From assembly GCF_916618955.1 (NCBI RefSeq), contig NZ_OU745390.1:868001-932000 (forward strand): DNA of 64,000 bases, written 5' to 3'. The position numbers and the translations under genes were made by a program. This DNA comes from Pseudomonas sp. Marseille-Q3773. GTDB lineage: Bacteria > Pseudomonadota > Gammaproteobacteria > Pseudomonadales > Pseudomonadaceae. A model generated the notes under the pieces. That model made no database searches and was not told the DNA's origin. It saw only the letters and a program-made list of their open reading frames with translations. Positions 46,846 to 54,736 of the stretch are shown here, piece by piece (the stretch's first letter is position 1; the number at the start of each line of letters is the position of its first letter).

Positions 46846-47536
46846 GACCTTGCGACAGCAGCAATATACCCTGGCCCGCCACCTGCGCGACCCGCAGCGC
46901 CATGCACCACCGGCTGGCGTGGAGGCACGGCGGCTCAGGGTGTACCGGGAGTTGTTCTACGGCGCCATCGAAGGCTTGCTGGCCGGCAGCTTTCCGGTCA
47001 TGCGCCAGGCGCTGGGGGAGCAGCGCTGGCATGCTCGGGTACATGATTTCTACGCCAACTACCGTAGTCAGACGCCACTGTTCACCGAAATAGCCGGGGC
47101 GTTCGTCGACTACCTGCAGGGCGTGCAGCCGGATGCCCCCTGGCAACTGGAGCTGGCGCACTACGAGTGGATCGAGGCGCAGCTGTACCTGAGCGATGCC
47201 GAGGACCCGCCGCATGACCCGAGGGGCAATCTGCTGGAAGGGGAGCCGCTGTTGTCTTGCGTGGCGCGGGTATTGGCCTATCGGTGGCCGGTAGAGCGGA
47301 TCGGGGCGGATTACCAGCCGCAGGCTGCACCTGCGACAGCGACCTTGTTGCTGGTTTATCGCGATGCCGGATTGCAGGTGCGCTTCGCTCGCCTGACGCC
47401 GCTGGCGTACCGGTTGCTGGCGCTGGAGCAGGGCACCGGGCGGGCGCGGCTGGAGGCGTTGGACGCCGATGTGATGCAAGGGTTGGCATTGCTGGAGGAG
47501 CTGCGCGAGCAGGGCATCATCATCGGTACGGTTTGA
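46838..47536 (+). CDS. hvfC: RiPP recognition/partner protein HvfC/BufC (DUF2063)
   Basis: 232 residues. The N-terminal DUF2063 part ([59 protein letters not shown]) is the usual partner of MNIO enzymes. It binds the precursor leader and docks it to HvfB. A C-terminal winged-helix-like part ends [15 protein letters not shown]. The start overlaps hvfB (GGGAGGG site 7 bases upstream), so the two proteins are made together. A bidirectional terminator follows. Confidence 0.88.
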   Translation: MDETLRQQQYTLARHLRDPQRHAPPAGVEARRLRVYRELFYGAIEGLLAGSFPVMRQALGEQRWHARVHDFYANYRSQTPLFTEIAGAFVDYLQGVQPDAPWQLELAHYEWIEAQLYLSDAEDPPHDPRGNLLEGEPLLSCVARVLAYRWPVERIGADYQPQAAPATATLLLVYRDAGLQVRFARLTPLAYRLLALEQGTGRARLEALDADVMQGLALLEELREQGIIIGTV

Positions 47537-47545
47537 CGCGTGGTA

Positions 47546-47568
47546 TTGGGGCTGCCGCGCAGCCCCAA
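47546..47568. terminator. Bidirectional terminator between hvfC and doxX
   Basis: TTGGGGCTGC-CGC-GCAGCCCCAA: a perfect 10-base stem with a 3-base loop, serving two facing operons. It lies 9 bases after hvfC and 6 bases after the doxX stop. Confidence 0.85.
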
Positions 47569-47574
47569 ACGTAT

Positions 47575-48063
47575 CTACTTGCAGCACCGCACCCTGAACC
47601 AATGGTCCAGGCTCAAGCGCCCAGCCCCCTTGAGCAACAGCGGCAGCAGCGCCACAAGGTAGATCAGCGGCAGTTTGAAGTTGCCGAAGCCCTGGTCGGT
47701 AATGACGTAGCCCTGGGCCAGCTCGGCCAGGCTCGACCAGTGTGCCGGCCAATGCACCGCGACGATCGCCACCACGGTCACCACCATCAGCCCTGCTGCT
47801 GCCAGCCGGGTCCCCAAACCCAGCAACAGCAGCAACGGCAGGATAAGCTCTGCCCACATCGACAGCTGCCAGTTCAACTCCGCCGGCAGCAGGTTGAAGG
47901 GGAACGGGAAACTGCCTTGCAAGTCAGCGAACCAGTTGCTGCCATTGAGCTTCTCCCTGCCGGACTCGAAAAACTCCCAGGCCAGGAACAGCCGCAGCGG
48001 CAGGTCGGCGCTCCAGGTGCCAAAACGGTCAAAGGTACTCAGGGTACGCGTCAGCGTGCTCAT
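47575..48063 (-). CDS. DoxX-family membrane protein
   Basis: 162 residues and four hydrophobic helices. The DoxX stretch [20 protein letters not shown] and the loop [20 protein letters not shown] are typical. DoxX proteins often accompany HvfA/BufA operons and are thought to take part in membrane redox or quinone chemistry. The C-terminus carries a Cys pair (RVRCCK). It faces hvfC tail-to-tail and is downstream of a ferric-reductase-like gene with a 12-base gap. Confidence 0.85.
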   Translation of the reverse strand: MSTLTRTLSTFDRFGTWSADLPLRLFLAWEFFESGREKLNGSNWFADLQGSFPFPFNLLPAELNWQLSMWAELILPLLLLLGLGTRLAAAGLMVVTVVAIVAVHWPAHWSSLAELAQGYVITDQGFGNFKLPLIYLVALLPLLLKGAGRLSLDHWFRVRCCK

Positions 48064-48075
48064 GTAGTTCTCTCC

Positions 48076-48693
48076 TCAGAAATAGGCGCGGGCGTTACGG
48101 CGTTGCTGGCGAGCCAGCTTGCCGGTGAGTTTCATGGCGATGGCGCTGCACATCAGGGCGAACGCCAGCGGGTACCAGCCTCCCATGGGGATGCGTTTGT
48201 AGAACGACAGGCAGAACACTGCCGCCAGTACCCACATGCCGGTGCTGTGCAGGGCCCGCCAGGCACGGCCACCCAGCAGGCGCATGGGGGCCTTGAATGA
48301 AGTGACGGTGAGCAGCAGCAGGAACAGGTAGCCGAGGGTGCCAGGCAGGCTGGACGTGAGCGTGCGGTTGGCCCAGAACAGTTCGGGGAACTGTTGCGCA
48401 TAGCGGTAGATCAGCATGCCATGCACGGTGTGGGAAAAGGCGAATGCCAGCCCCAGGTAGCGCCGTTCCTGAAGGATGCGGCGGCTAGGGGTGCCTGGCA
48501 GCAAGGTCACCAGGGAAGAGGCGAGGAACGCCAGCAGGAACAGCGCGAACGAACTGCGCGCGGTGGCGCGGATGGCGCTGCGCAGGCCGTCGGGGTCAGG
48601 TTGGCTGGCCAGGACCACGGCGGTCATCGCCAGGGTCAGGCCGGCGAGGACAGCGAACAGCTTCCAGCCGGAGGGTAGAGTCAGGGGTTTCAT
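48076..48693 (-). CDS. Ferric-reductase-like heme membrane protein
   Basis: 205 residues and about six membrane helices. His residues placed for heme binding are in FSHTVHGMLIYRY and RALHSTGMW, as in the ferric reductase transmembrane (FRD/MsrQ-like) family. No flavin domain is attached, so it would need a partner for electrons. It was probably recruited for periplasmic metal or thiol redox chemistry (inference). The ATG at 48693 has GGGAG seven bases upstream. It is in an operon with doxX. Confidence 0.75.
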   Translation of the reverse strand: MKPLTLPSGWKLFAVLAGLTLAMTAVVLASQPDPDGLRSAIRATARSSFALFLLAFLASSLVTLLPGTPSRRILQERRYLGLAFAFSHTVHGMLIYRYAQQFPELFWANRTLTSSLPGTLGYLFLLLLTVTSFKAPMRLLGGRAWRALHSTGMWVLAAVFCLSFYKRIPMGGWYPLAFALMCSAIAMKLTGKLARQQRRNARAYF

Positions 48694-48773
48694 CAGGAGG
48701 CTCCCGCAATATGGTGGTGAACGGGAGTGTGTTGGAGCGGGGTATCTGCAGTGTGTCGGCGGAAGTTGCGTTG

Positions 48774-48788
48774 TGTATCTGTTTGTAG
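48774..48788 (+). promoter_or_regulatory. Variant TGTAT direct repeat upstream of the ferric-reductase-like gene
   Basis: TGTAT-CTGTT-TGTAG, with the same 5-base spacing as the repeats at 45304 and 50946. It lacks ATGGCC and points away from the gene it would control (start 48693), so support is weaker. Confidence 0.3.
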
Positions 48789-48804
48789 AGGCGAGGCCCG
48801 CTTT

Positions 48805-48846
48805 TTGTAGCAGCGGCCTTGCGTCGCGACAGGGCCGCACCTGCAG
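48805..48846. repeat. REP element
   Basis: TTGTAGCAGCGGCCTTGCGT followed by CGCGACAGGGCCGCACCTGC, the putida-type REP palindrome, just after the stop of the histidine kinase gene. Confidence 0.7.
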
Positions 48847-48852
48847 AAGCTG

Positions 48853-50139
48853 TCATTGCAGTTCGATCTGCGCGCACAACCCGCCGCTTGTGCGGTTGCT
48901 CAGTGTCAGCCGGCCGCCCATCGCCTGGATCAACTGGTGGGCAATCGCCAGCCCCAGTCCGGTACCGCCGGTGCTACGGTTGCGCGAACCCTCCACGCGG
49001 TAGAACGGCTTGAGCACTTCATCCAGCTCGCCAGCGGGTATTCCCGGCCCGTTGTCGAGTACGCGGATGACTGTCGTGTCGCCCTCCCGGGCTATTTCCA
49101 GCACGGCGGCCCCGGCAAACTTGAGGGCGTTGTCCACCAGGTTCACCAGCACGCGGCGCAGGGCATGTGGCCGGGTTTGCAGCAGGCTGCCGCTGCTGCC
49201 GCAGCGCTCGACCTGGGCACCGCTGTCCTGATAGTCGAACACCAGGCTGTCGAGGAAGGCATCAAGGTTGATGCGGCACGGGGCCTCGGTACTGGTGTCC
49301 ATGCTGCGGGCATAGGCCACGCCTTCGCGCACCAGGTGTTCCATTTCGCCCAGGTCATTCCACAGCTTGTCCTTTTCCAGCCCGTCGTCCATCACCTCGA
49401 CCCGCAGTTTCATGCGCGTGATCGGTGTTTGCAGGTCATGCGATATTGCCGCCAGCAACTGCATGCGTTCTTTCAGGTAGGCGGCGATCCGCGCCTGCAG
49501 GGCGTTGAAGGCCACCGCGGCGTAGCGCACTTCGCGAGGGCCGCTTTCGTCCAGTTGCACACCGGGCTTGTCCGGGTCGAGGTTGTCCACCGCTTGGGCC
49601 AGGCGGGTCAGCGGACCGATTGCCAGGCGCACGGCCAGCCAGGTACACAGCAACAGCACGGCCAACTGGATCAGCAACACCACCGGTAGCCAGCGGGCTA
49701 CCGGCACCGGTGCCGGGGTCACGTCGATGGTCAGCGGCGCACCGTCGGCCAGGCTCAGGTGCGCCTGGAAGTGTACGTTCGTGCCGGGTATTTCCTGAAA
49801 GGTCAGGCGGTAGTCGCTGCCGATAGCCTTGACGATCGAATCGGCGGCCATGGGTGGGTCGCTGCTGGGCATCGCTTCGCCCGCCAGGCCCTGGTCCAGA
49901 CGGTAGCGATAGGTGCGCCGCTCCAGGCGCGGCAACCAGGCGGCGCGTTCGGCTGCGGGCAGGCGATCGAGGATGGCTACCGAGGTGGCCACGTCCTGTT
50001 CCAGGGTGCTGAGCATCATCGAGCGGCTGCTGATATAGCGTTCGTAGGCCTGCAGGCCGAATGACAGGCCATAGGCCAGGACCAGGCCGGTGAAGAAGAT
50101 CAGCGCCAGGCGCGAGGCGAGGGTGCGTGGCCACTTCAT
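48853..50139 (-). CDS. Two-component sensor histidine kinase
   Basis: 428 residues. TM1 is about 8-30, a ~115-residue periplasmic loop follows, TM2 is about 150-172, then HAMP. The dimerisation helix has phospho-His234 (AAISHDLQTPITRMKLRV). The ATPase domain shows LVNLVDNALKFA (N box), VLDNGPGIP (G1) and STGGTGLGLAIA (G2). The periplasmic domain has no Cys or His cluster that names a ligand. It overlaps the response-regulator gene by 4 bases. Position next to the hvf, doxX and ferric-reductase genes suggests a metal or redox signal, but this is inference. Confidence 0.92.
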   Translation of the reverse strand: MKWPRTLASRLALIFFTGLVLAYGLSFGLQAYERYISSRSMMLSTLEQDVATSVAILDRLPAAERAAWLPRLERRTYRYRLDQGLAGEAMPSSDPPMAADSIVKAIGSDYRLTFQEIPGTNVHFQAHLSLADGAPLTIDVTPAPVPVARWLPVVLLIQLAVLLLCTWLAVRLAIGPLTRLAQAVDNLDPDKPGVQLDESGPREVRYAAVAFNALQARIAAYLKERMQLLAAISHDLQTPITRMKLRVEVMDDGLEKDKLWNDLGEMEHLVREGVAYARSMDTSTEAPCRINLDAFLDSLVFDYQDSGAQVERCGSSGSLLQTRPHALRRVLVNLVDNALKFAGAAVLEIAREGDTTVIRVLDNGPGIPAGELDEVLKPFYRVEGSRNRSTGGTGLGLAIAHQLIQAMGGRLTLSNRTSGGLCAQIELQ

Positions 50140-50876
50140 GACGGCGACTCGAGCAGTTGTACCGGCAGCGAGAATACATAGCCCTCGCTGCGCACGGTCT
50201 TGATGCAGCTGGGTTCGCGCGCGTCGTCGCCCAGGCGCTGGCGCAGGCGGCTGACCAGCAGGTCGATGGAACGGTCGAAAATGTCGGCCTCGCGGCCCTG
50301 GGTCAGGTTGAGCAGCTGCTCACGGCTGAGCACCCGCTGCGGGTGGTCGAGAAACACCCGCAACAGGCGGTATTCGGCGCCGCTCAGGGCCACCAGGGTG
50401 CCTTCGCTGTCGAGCAGGTGGCGCGCGGTAGTGTCCAGGCGCCATTGGCCGAAGCCCAGCAGCCGGCTGCTTTCGCTGATGGTCAGGTTGGGCGGCAGCA
50501 TGCGTGTTCGGCGCAGCACGGCATTGATGCGTGCGAGCAGCTCGCGGGCAGAGAACGGCTTGGTCAGGTAATCGTCGGCACCCATTTCCAGGCCGATGAT
50601 GCGGTCGGTCTCGTCGTTACGCGCGGTCAGCATCAGCACCGGGGTGTTGCGATGTTTGCCGGCGCGCAGCTCGCGGCACAGCAACAGGCCGTCGTCACCG
50701 GGCATCATGATGTCGAGCACGATCAGGTCGACACTGTTGGCTTCGAGAAAGGCGCGCATCTGCCGGCCATCGGCAACGATGCTGGTGCGCAGGCCGTTCT
50801 TCTTCAGGTAGTTGCCGACCAGCTCGCGAATTTCGCGGTCGTCGTCGACGATCAGGATGTGATCGACGTGTTCCAT
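50136..50876 (-). CDS. OmpR-family response regulator
   Basis: 246 residues. The receiver domain has the acidic pocket (ILIVDDDREI), phospho-Asp55 in LIVLDIMMPG, the LTARN Thr and DYLTKPFSARELLARI with the conserved Lys. The C-terminal winged helix is OmpR-type (LSGAEYRLLRVFLDHPQRVL and DIFDRSIDLLVSRLRQRLGD). It is first in an operon with the kinase. A TGTAT direct repeat 70 bases upstream of its start is the probable autoregulatory site. ATG at 50876 has AGGAA eight bases upstream. Confidence 0.93.
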   Translation of the reverse strand: MEHVDHILIVDDDREIRELVGNYLKKNGLRTSIVADGRQMRAFLEANSVDLIVLDIMMPGDDGLLLCRELRAGKHRNTPVLMLTARNDETDRIIGLEMGADDYLTKPFSARELLARINAVLRRTRMLPPNLTISESSRLLGFGQWRLDTTARHLLDSEGTLVALSGAEYRLLRVFLDHPQRVLSREQLLNLTQGREADIFDRSIDLLVSRLRQRLGDDAREPSCIKTVRSEGYVFSLPVQLLESPS

Positions 50877-50945
50877 GCGCTGCGTTCCTGTGCAAAGGGT
50901 ATGGGCGCAGTGTACCGAGCGCGTGGGCGCTTGCCTGCGGGGTTT

Positions 50946-50960
50946 TGTATTGCAGTGTAT
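50946..50960 (+). promoter_or_regulatory. Direct repeat TGTAT-N5-TGTAT in the two-component / DUF2790 divergent promoter
   Basis: TGTAT-TGCAG-TGTAT followed by ATGGCC, in the 219-base divergent region, 70 bases from the response-regulator start and 135 from the DUF2790 start. It is nearly the same as the element upstream of hvfA at 45304 and has the same orientation with respect to the rightward gene. Confidence 0.55.
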
Positions 50961-51095
50961 ATGGCCCGTGGGCCGATACAGGAGGAAGCAGATCACAACG
51001 CTGGGTGACACATACGGGATACCTGGCGGGCGTGAAATGGCTCTCGACCGGGGAGCAGCACTCCCCACCCCCCAGCGTTACACAGGAGAGATGCC

Positions 51096-51371
51096 ATGAC
51101 CTTCAAGACCTTCGCCAGCGCCAGCCTGTTCGCCGTGCTCAGCTTCGGTACCCTGGCCGCCCACGCTGCCAGCGCACCGATGGACGACGCTGCCGTGATG
51201 CAGTACCGCTACGGCGACCACCTGGATGTCCAGAAAGTGTTATCGGTGCAGGACGACCAGAGCAACGCCTGCGGCCTGGTGAACACCCGCATGGACTACC
51301 TCGATTCCAAGGGCCAGCGGCAGAGCGTGCAATACCGTACTTATGCCACCGGCGGTTGCCATGAGAATTGA
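51096..51371 (+). CDS. DUF2790 small periplasmic protein
   Basis: 91 residues. A signal peptide (FASASLFAVLSFGTLAAHAA) is followed by the DUF2790 pattern: MQYRYGDHLDVQKVLSVQDD, then Cys59 (NACGLVNTRMDYLDSKG) and a terminal Cys in TYATGGCHEN. The two Cys could form a disulfide. The family is common in Pseudomonas, its function is unsettled and it is often linked to metal-responsive two-component systems. AGGAG lies 7 bases before the ATG. The end overlaps the thioredoxin-like gene by 11 bases. Confidence 0.87.
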   Translation: MTFKTFASASLFAVLSFGTLAAHAASAPMDDAAVMQYRYGDHLDVQKVLSVQDDQSNACGLVNTRMDYLDSKGQRQSVQYRTYATGGCHEN

Positions 51372-51897
51372 TCGCCGCTTGCTGCTCAAGGTGGGCGGTA
51401 TCGCCCTGGCCCTGGCCGGCCTTGGCCTGGCCGGGCACCTGAAGGCCCGTGACAGCTACGGCGCCATGCCGTCGTTGTCGGGCGCCAGCCAGTGGCTCAA
51501 TTCAGCGCCGCTGGATGCACCCGTGCTCAAGGGCAAGGTAGTGCTGGTGGATTTCTGGACCTGGGACTGCAGCAACTGCCAGCGCAGCCTGCCGCATGTG
51601 AACGGGTGGGCACGGCGCTATGCCGACCAGGGCCTGGTGGTGGTCGGGGTACATACGCCGGAATATGACTACGAGCACGATGTCGGCACCTTGCGTGACA
51701 AGGTGGCTCGGCTGGGGATCGGTTACCCGGTGGCGGTGGATAATGACTACAAGGTGTGGAATGCCTGGGGCAACCAGTTCTGGCCGGCGCATTACTTCGT
51801 CGACCGCAAGGGCCAGGTGCGCCATGTACATTTTGGCGAGGGCGATTATGCCGGGCAGGAGCAGGTGATACAGGCGTTGCTGGATGAGAAGGAGTAA
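51361..51897 (+). CDS. TlpA/redoxin-like membrane-anchored thioredoxin-fold protein
   Basis: 178 residues. An N-terminal membrane anchor (LLLKVGGIALALAGLGLAG) follows a basic start. The periplasmic thioredoxin fold has the redox site C70-SN-C73 in FWTWDCSNCQRSLPHV, and VVGVHTPEYDYE plus GNQFWPAHYFVDRKG with the cis-Pro. It resembles the DipZ-C-terminal/YfmJ-like group. It would reduce or oxidise periplasmic thiols. It is translationally coupled to the DUF2790 gene, whose two Cys make it a possible substrate (inference). Confidence 0.85.
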   Translation: MRIDRRLLLKVGGIALALAGLGLAGHLKARDSYGAMPSLSGASQWLNSAPLDAPVLKGKVVLVDFWTWDCSNCQRSLPHVNGWARRYADQGLVVVGVHTPEYDYEHDVGTLRDKVARLGIGYPVAVDNDYKVWNAWGNQFWPAHYFVDRKGQVRHVHFGEGDYAGQEQVIQALLDEKE

Positions 51898-51972
51898 GTG
51901 GCCAGTATCGACTGTGGCAGCGGCCTTGGGTCACGCAAGGCCGGTGCCACCGGTAGGCGCAGCGACGTGCGG

Positions 51973-52821
51973 TCAGGTAAAACTGGCGAAATGTGCCTGC
52001 ATCCGCGCCGCATCCGCCTGCCGTCCGCTGAACAACTCGAACGCTTTCACCGCCTGAAACACCGCCATGTTGCTGCCATCCAGCGTGCGGCAGCCCAGTG
52101 CCCGGGCCGCGCGCAGCAGTTCGGTTTCCAGCGGGAAGTAGATGATTTCCGCCACCCACAAGCGTGCGTGCAGCAGCTCTACCGGCAGCGGTGTACCAGG
52201 CAGTTTGGCCATGCCCACCGGCGTGGTGTTGACCAGGCCGTCCGCCTCGGCCAGTGCTGTAGCCAGGTCGCTGCCGACCACGGCGCGGCCAGCACCGAAG
52301 TGGCTATTCAGGTTGTCCACCAAGGCCTGTCCACGGGCCGCGTCCACCTCGAACAGCACCAGCCGCTCGACGCCTTCTCCCAGCAGGGCATGGGCCACGG
52401 CCGAACCTGCGCCACCGGCACCCATCTGCACCACCTGGCGCCGGGCCACATCGGGCAGCCCACGGCGCAAGCCTTCGGCGAAGCCCAGGCAGTCGGTGTT
52501 GTGGCCAACCCGCTTGCCATCCTTGAGTACCACTGTGTTCACTGCGCCGATACCGCGGGCTTCTTCCGACAGTTCGTCGAGCAGCGGCAGGATTGCCTGC
52601 TTGAACGGGTAGGTGATGTTGAGCCCAGTGAAGCCTGTGTATTGCGCGGCGTCGAGCAGGCCGGGCAGGGCGCTGTCGTCCAGTTGCAGCTGGTCGGCAT
52701 CGATCAGTCGGTACAGGTAACGCAGGGCCTGGGCATCGCCTTCGTGCTCGTGCAGGGCCGGGGTGCGTGACAGCTGGATGCCACGGCCGATCAGGCCAGC
52801 GAGAATGGCTGGCTGGCTCAT
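51973..52821 (-). CDS. aroE: Shikimate/quinate dehydrogenase, NAD-type AroE homologue
   Basis: 282 residues. The substrate site is SRTPALHE (Ser18, Thr20), and the catalytic pair is Lys74 (NITYPFKQ) and Asp110 (HNTDCLGF). The nucleotide loop is GAGGAG (134-139), followed by an acidic Asp160 in LVLFEVDAARG. The SRTP form and the Asp are features of NAD-dependent quinate/shikimate dehydrogenases rather than NADP-dependent biosynthetic AroE. It may feed quinate or shikimate into protocatechuate breakdown. It overlaps aroQ by 4 bases, which fits a small pathway operon. Confidence 0.88.
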   Translation of the reverse strand: MSQPAILAGLIGRGIQLSRTPALHEHEGDAQALRYLYRLIDADQLQLDDSALPGLLDAAQYTGFTGLNITYPFKQAILPLLDELSEEARGIGAVNTVVLKDGKRVGHNTDCLGFAEGLRRGLPDVARRQVVQMGAGGAGSAVAHALLGEGVERLVLFEVDAARGQALVDNLNSHFGAGRAVVGSDLATALAEADGLVNTTPVGMAKLPGTPLPVELLHARLWVAEIIYFPLETELLRAARALGCRTLDGSNMAVFQAVKAFELFSGRQADAARMQAHFASFT

Positions 52822-53267
52822 GCAGTGCGCTCCCGGAGCAGTTCGGCGAAGTGGCTGAGGGCCATGCGGTAGCCGTGGCTGCCCAGGCCGCAGATCACCC
52901 CGACGGCGACAGAGGATATGAAGGACAGGTGACGGAAGGGTTCGCGTTTGTGCACGTTGGACAGATGCACTTCGATGACCGGAAGCTCGGCGGCGACCAA
53001 GGCGTCGCGGATGGCTACCGAGGTGTGGGTCCAGGCACCAGGGTTGATCACGATACCGGCACAGCGACCACGGGCGGCGTGGATCCAGTCGATCAGTTCA
53101 CCTTCATGGTTGGTTTGGCGGAATTCGATTTCCAGGCCATGGGCCTGGGCTGTGTCGGCACAACCCTGCGCCAGGTCGGCAAGGGTTTCGTAACCATACT
53201 GGGCAGGCTCTCGGGTGCCCAGCATGTTCAGGTTGGGGCCATTGAGCACGAGAATGACAGGCTTCAT
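52818..53267 (-). CDS. aroQ: Type II 3-dehydroquinate dehydratase AroQ
   Basis: 149 residues. The motifs are LVLNGPNLNMLGTREPAQYG (with the flexible-lid Arg and the catalytic Tyr), VINPGAWTHTSVAIRDAL and IEVHLSNVHKREPFRHLS with the active-site His and Arg. It interconverts dehydroquinate and dehydroshikimate. With the NAD-type AroE behind it, a catabolic quinate/shikimate role is as likely as aromatic biosynthesis. An in-frame ATG at 53276 is an alternative start; neither has a strong ribosome site. Confidence 0.93.
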   Translation of the reverse strand: MKPVILVLNGPNLNMLGTREPAQYGYETLADLAQGCADTAQAHGLEIEFRQTNHEGELIDWIHAARGRCAGIVINPGAWTHTSVAIRDALVAAELPVIEVHLSNVHKREPFRHLSFISSVAVGVICGLGSHGYRMALSHFAELLRERTA

Positions 53268-53312
53268 GAGGAGCATCGCTTTGTTGTTGTTGGATGCACT
53301 CAGTTTTGTACC

Positions 53313-53329
53313 GACTGGTTAGTTTAGTC
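53313..53329. promoter_or_regulatory. Operator-like element upstream of aroQ
   Basis: GACT-GGTTAGTTT-AGTC, a short dyad inside TACCGACTGGTTAGTTTAGT. The flavour is that of TetR-family operators, but no TetR gene is in the window. Confidence 0.3.
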
Positions 53330-53393
53330 AATCCAGCCAAGCACTGGCTCCGTAAATGTGGGCGATTATCGAACCAGGCTGTCCGCAAGATCG

Positions 53394-53409
53394 ATTACAA
53401 AATTGTAAT
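53394..53409. promoter_or_regulatory. CopR/CzcR/CusR-like palindrome upstream of czcC
   Basis: ATTACAA-AA-TTGTAAT, a 16-base palindrome 73 bases before czcC. Heavy-metal response regulators of the CusR/CopR/CzcR group bind TTACAnnTGTAA-like palindromes, so this is a good candidate for metal-induced control of czcCBA. The regulator gene is not in the window. Confidence 0.6.
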
Positions 53410-53482
53410 TTCCACGCCACCGCCCCGATAAGCAGTGCTTTCTACAGTGCCTCGCCAACGTTCGCCGACGAGGAGCTGTTTC

Positions 53483-54736
53483 GTGCCCATCCCCCGTAAG
53501 ATCGCCTTGCTCTGCCTGTTGCTGGCGGGCGCCCCCGGCGCCCAGGCCGGCCCGAGCCTGAGCCTGCCCCAGGCGCTGGCCGCCGCCTTTGCCCAAAACC
53601 CCGAGCTGGCTGCGGCCGGCCGCGAAATCGGCATCGCCGATGGCGAGCGGCGCCAGGCCGGGCTGTTCCCCAACCCGGAACTGGCCTGGGAGCGGGAGGA
53701 CACTCGCCGCGACACCAGCACCACCACTGTCACGCTCAGCCAGCCATTGGAGCTGGGCGGCAAGCGTGGCGCGCGCATTGCCGTGGCCAAGGCCGGCCAG
53801 GCCATTGCCCAGCTGGACCTCGAACGCCAGCGTAATGGCCTGCGCGCCGATGTGGTGCAGGCTTTCCACGCCGCCTTGCGCGCGCAAACTGCCGTGGCGC
53901 TGGCGCAGCAATCGCAGGCGTTGACCGAGCGTGGGCTGCGGGTGGTGCAGGGGCGGGTAGCTGCCGGCCAGGCGTCACCCGTGGAAGTTACCCGTGCCCA
54001 GGTGCAGCAGGCGCAAGCCGAGGCCGCGGTGCGCCGCGCGCGCACCCAGCGCAGCGCGGCCTACCAGGCCCTGGCACGGTTGACCGGCAGCCCGCAGGCA
54101 AGCTTCGGGCAATTGCAGGCGACCAACCTGTCGCCCGGCGCAGCGCCCAGCGTTGAGGCGTTGCTCGACCAGGTCGAGCAGACCGTCGAGTGGCGCCTGG
54201 CTGCTACCCAGGTCGAGCGCGGCGACGCGTCCCTCGGCTCGGAAATGGCCCTGCGTATTCCCGACCTCACCGTCAGCCTCGGTAGCCAGTACAGCCGCGA
54301 AGACCGCGAGCGGGTCAATGTGGTCGGTGTGTCGCTGCCCTTGCCGTTGTTCGACCGCAACCAGGGCAACGTGCTGGCGGCAGCCCGCCGGGCCGACCAG
54401 GCGCGGGATCTGCGTAACGGCGTGGCGCTGCGCCTGCGCAGTGAAACGCGCAACGCTGTCGAGCAGTGGGCGACGGCGATGCAGGACGTGCAGGCCTATG
54501 ACCGCACCATCCTGCCTGCTGCGCAGCAGGCGGTAGACACAGCCACCCGCGGCTTCGAAATGGGCAAGTTCGCCTTCCTCGATGTCCTCGACGCCCAGCG
54601 CACCTTGATCGAGGCGCGCGGGCTGTACCTCGAGGCGCTGGCTTCGGCGACCGACGCGCGGGCGCAGGTCGAGCGGATCTATGGCGACCTCGACGACCTC
54701 AGCAAATACCCGCACAGCAGGAGCAACAATGACTAA
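53483..54736 (+). CDS. czcC: Metal efflux outer membrane protein CzcC
   Basis: 417 residues with a signal peptide (IALLCLLLAGAPGAQA). TolC-like repeats run through the protein (LSLPQALAAAFAQNPELAAA; QPLELGGKRGARIAVAKAGQ; TRGFEMGKFAFLDVLDAQRT). It is the outer membrane channel of the CzcCBA tripartite pump for Co, Zn and Cd. The start is a GTG with AGGAG seven bases upstream. It overlaps czcB by 8 bases. Confidence 0.92.
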   Translation: MPIPRKIALLCLLLAGAPGAQAGPSLSLPQALAAAFAQNPELAAAGREIGIADGERRQAGLFPNPELAWEREDTRRDTSTTTVTLSQPLELGGKRGARIAVAKAGQAIAQLDLERQRNGLRADVVQAFHAALRAQTAVALAQQSQALTERGLRVVQGRVAAGQASPVEVTRAQVQQAQAEAAVRRARTQRSAAYQALARLTGSPQASFGQLQATNLSPGAAPSVEALLDQVEQTVEWRLAATQVERGDASLGSEMALRIPDLTVSLGSQYSREDRERVNVVGVSLPLPLFDRNQGNVLAAARRADQARDLRNGVALRLRSETRNAVEQWATAMQDVQAYDRTILPAAQQAVDTATRGFEMGKFAFLDVLDAQRTLIEARGLYLEALASATDARAQVERIYGDLDDLSKYPHSRSNND

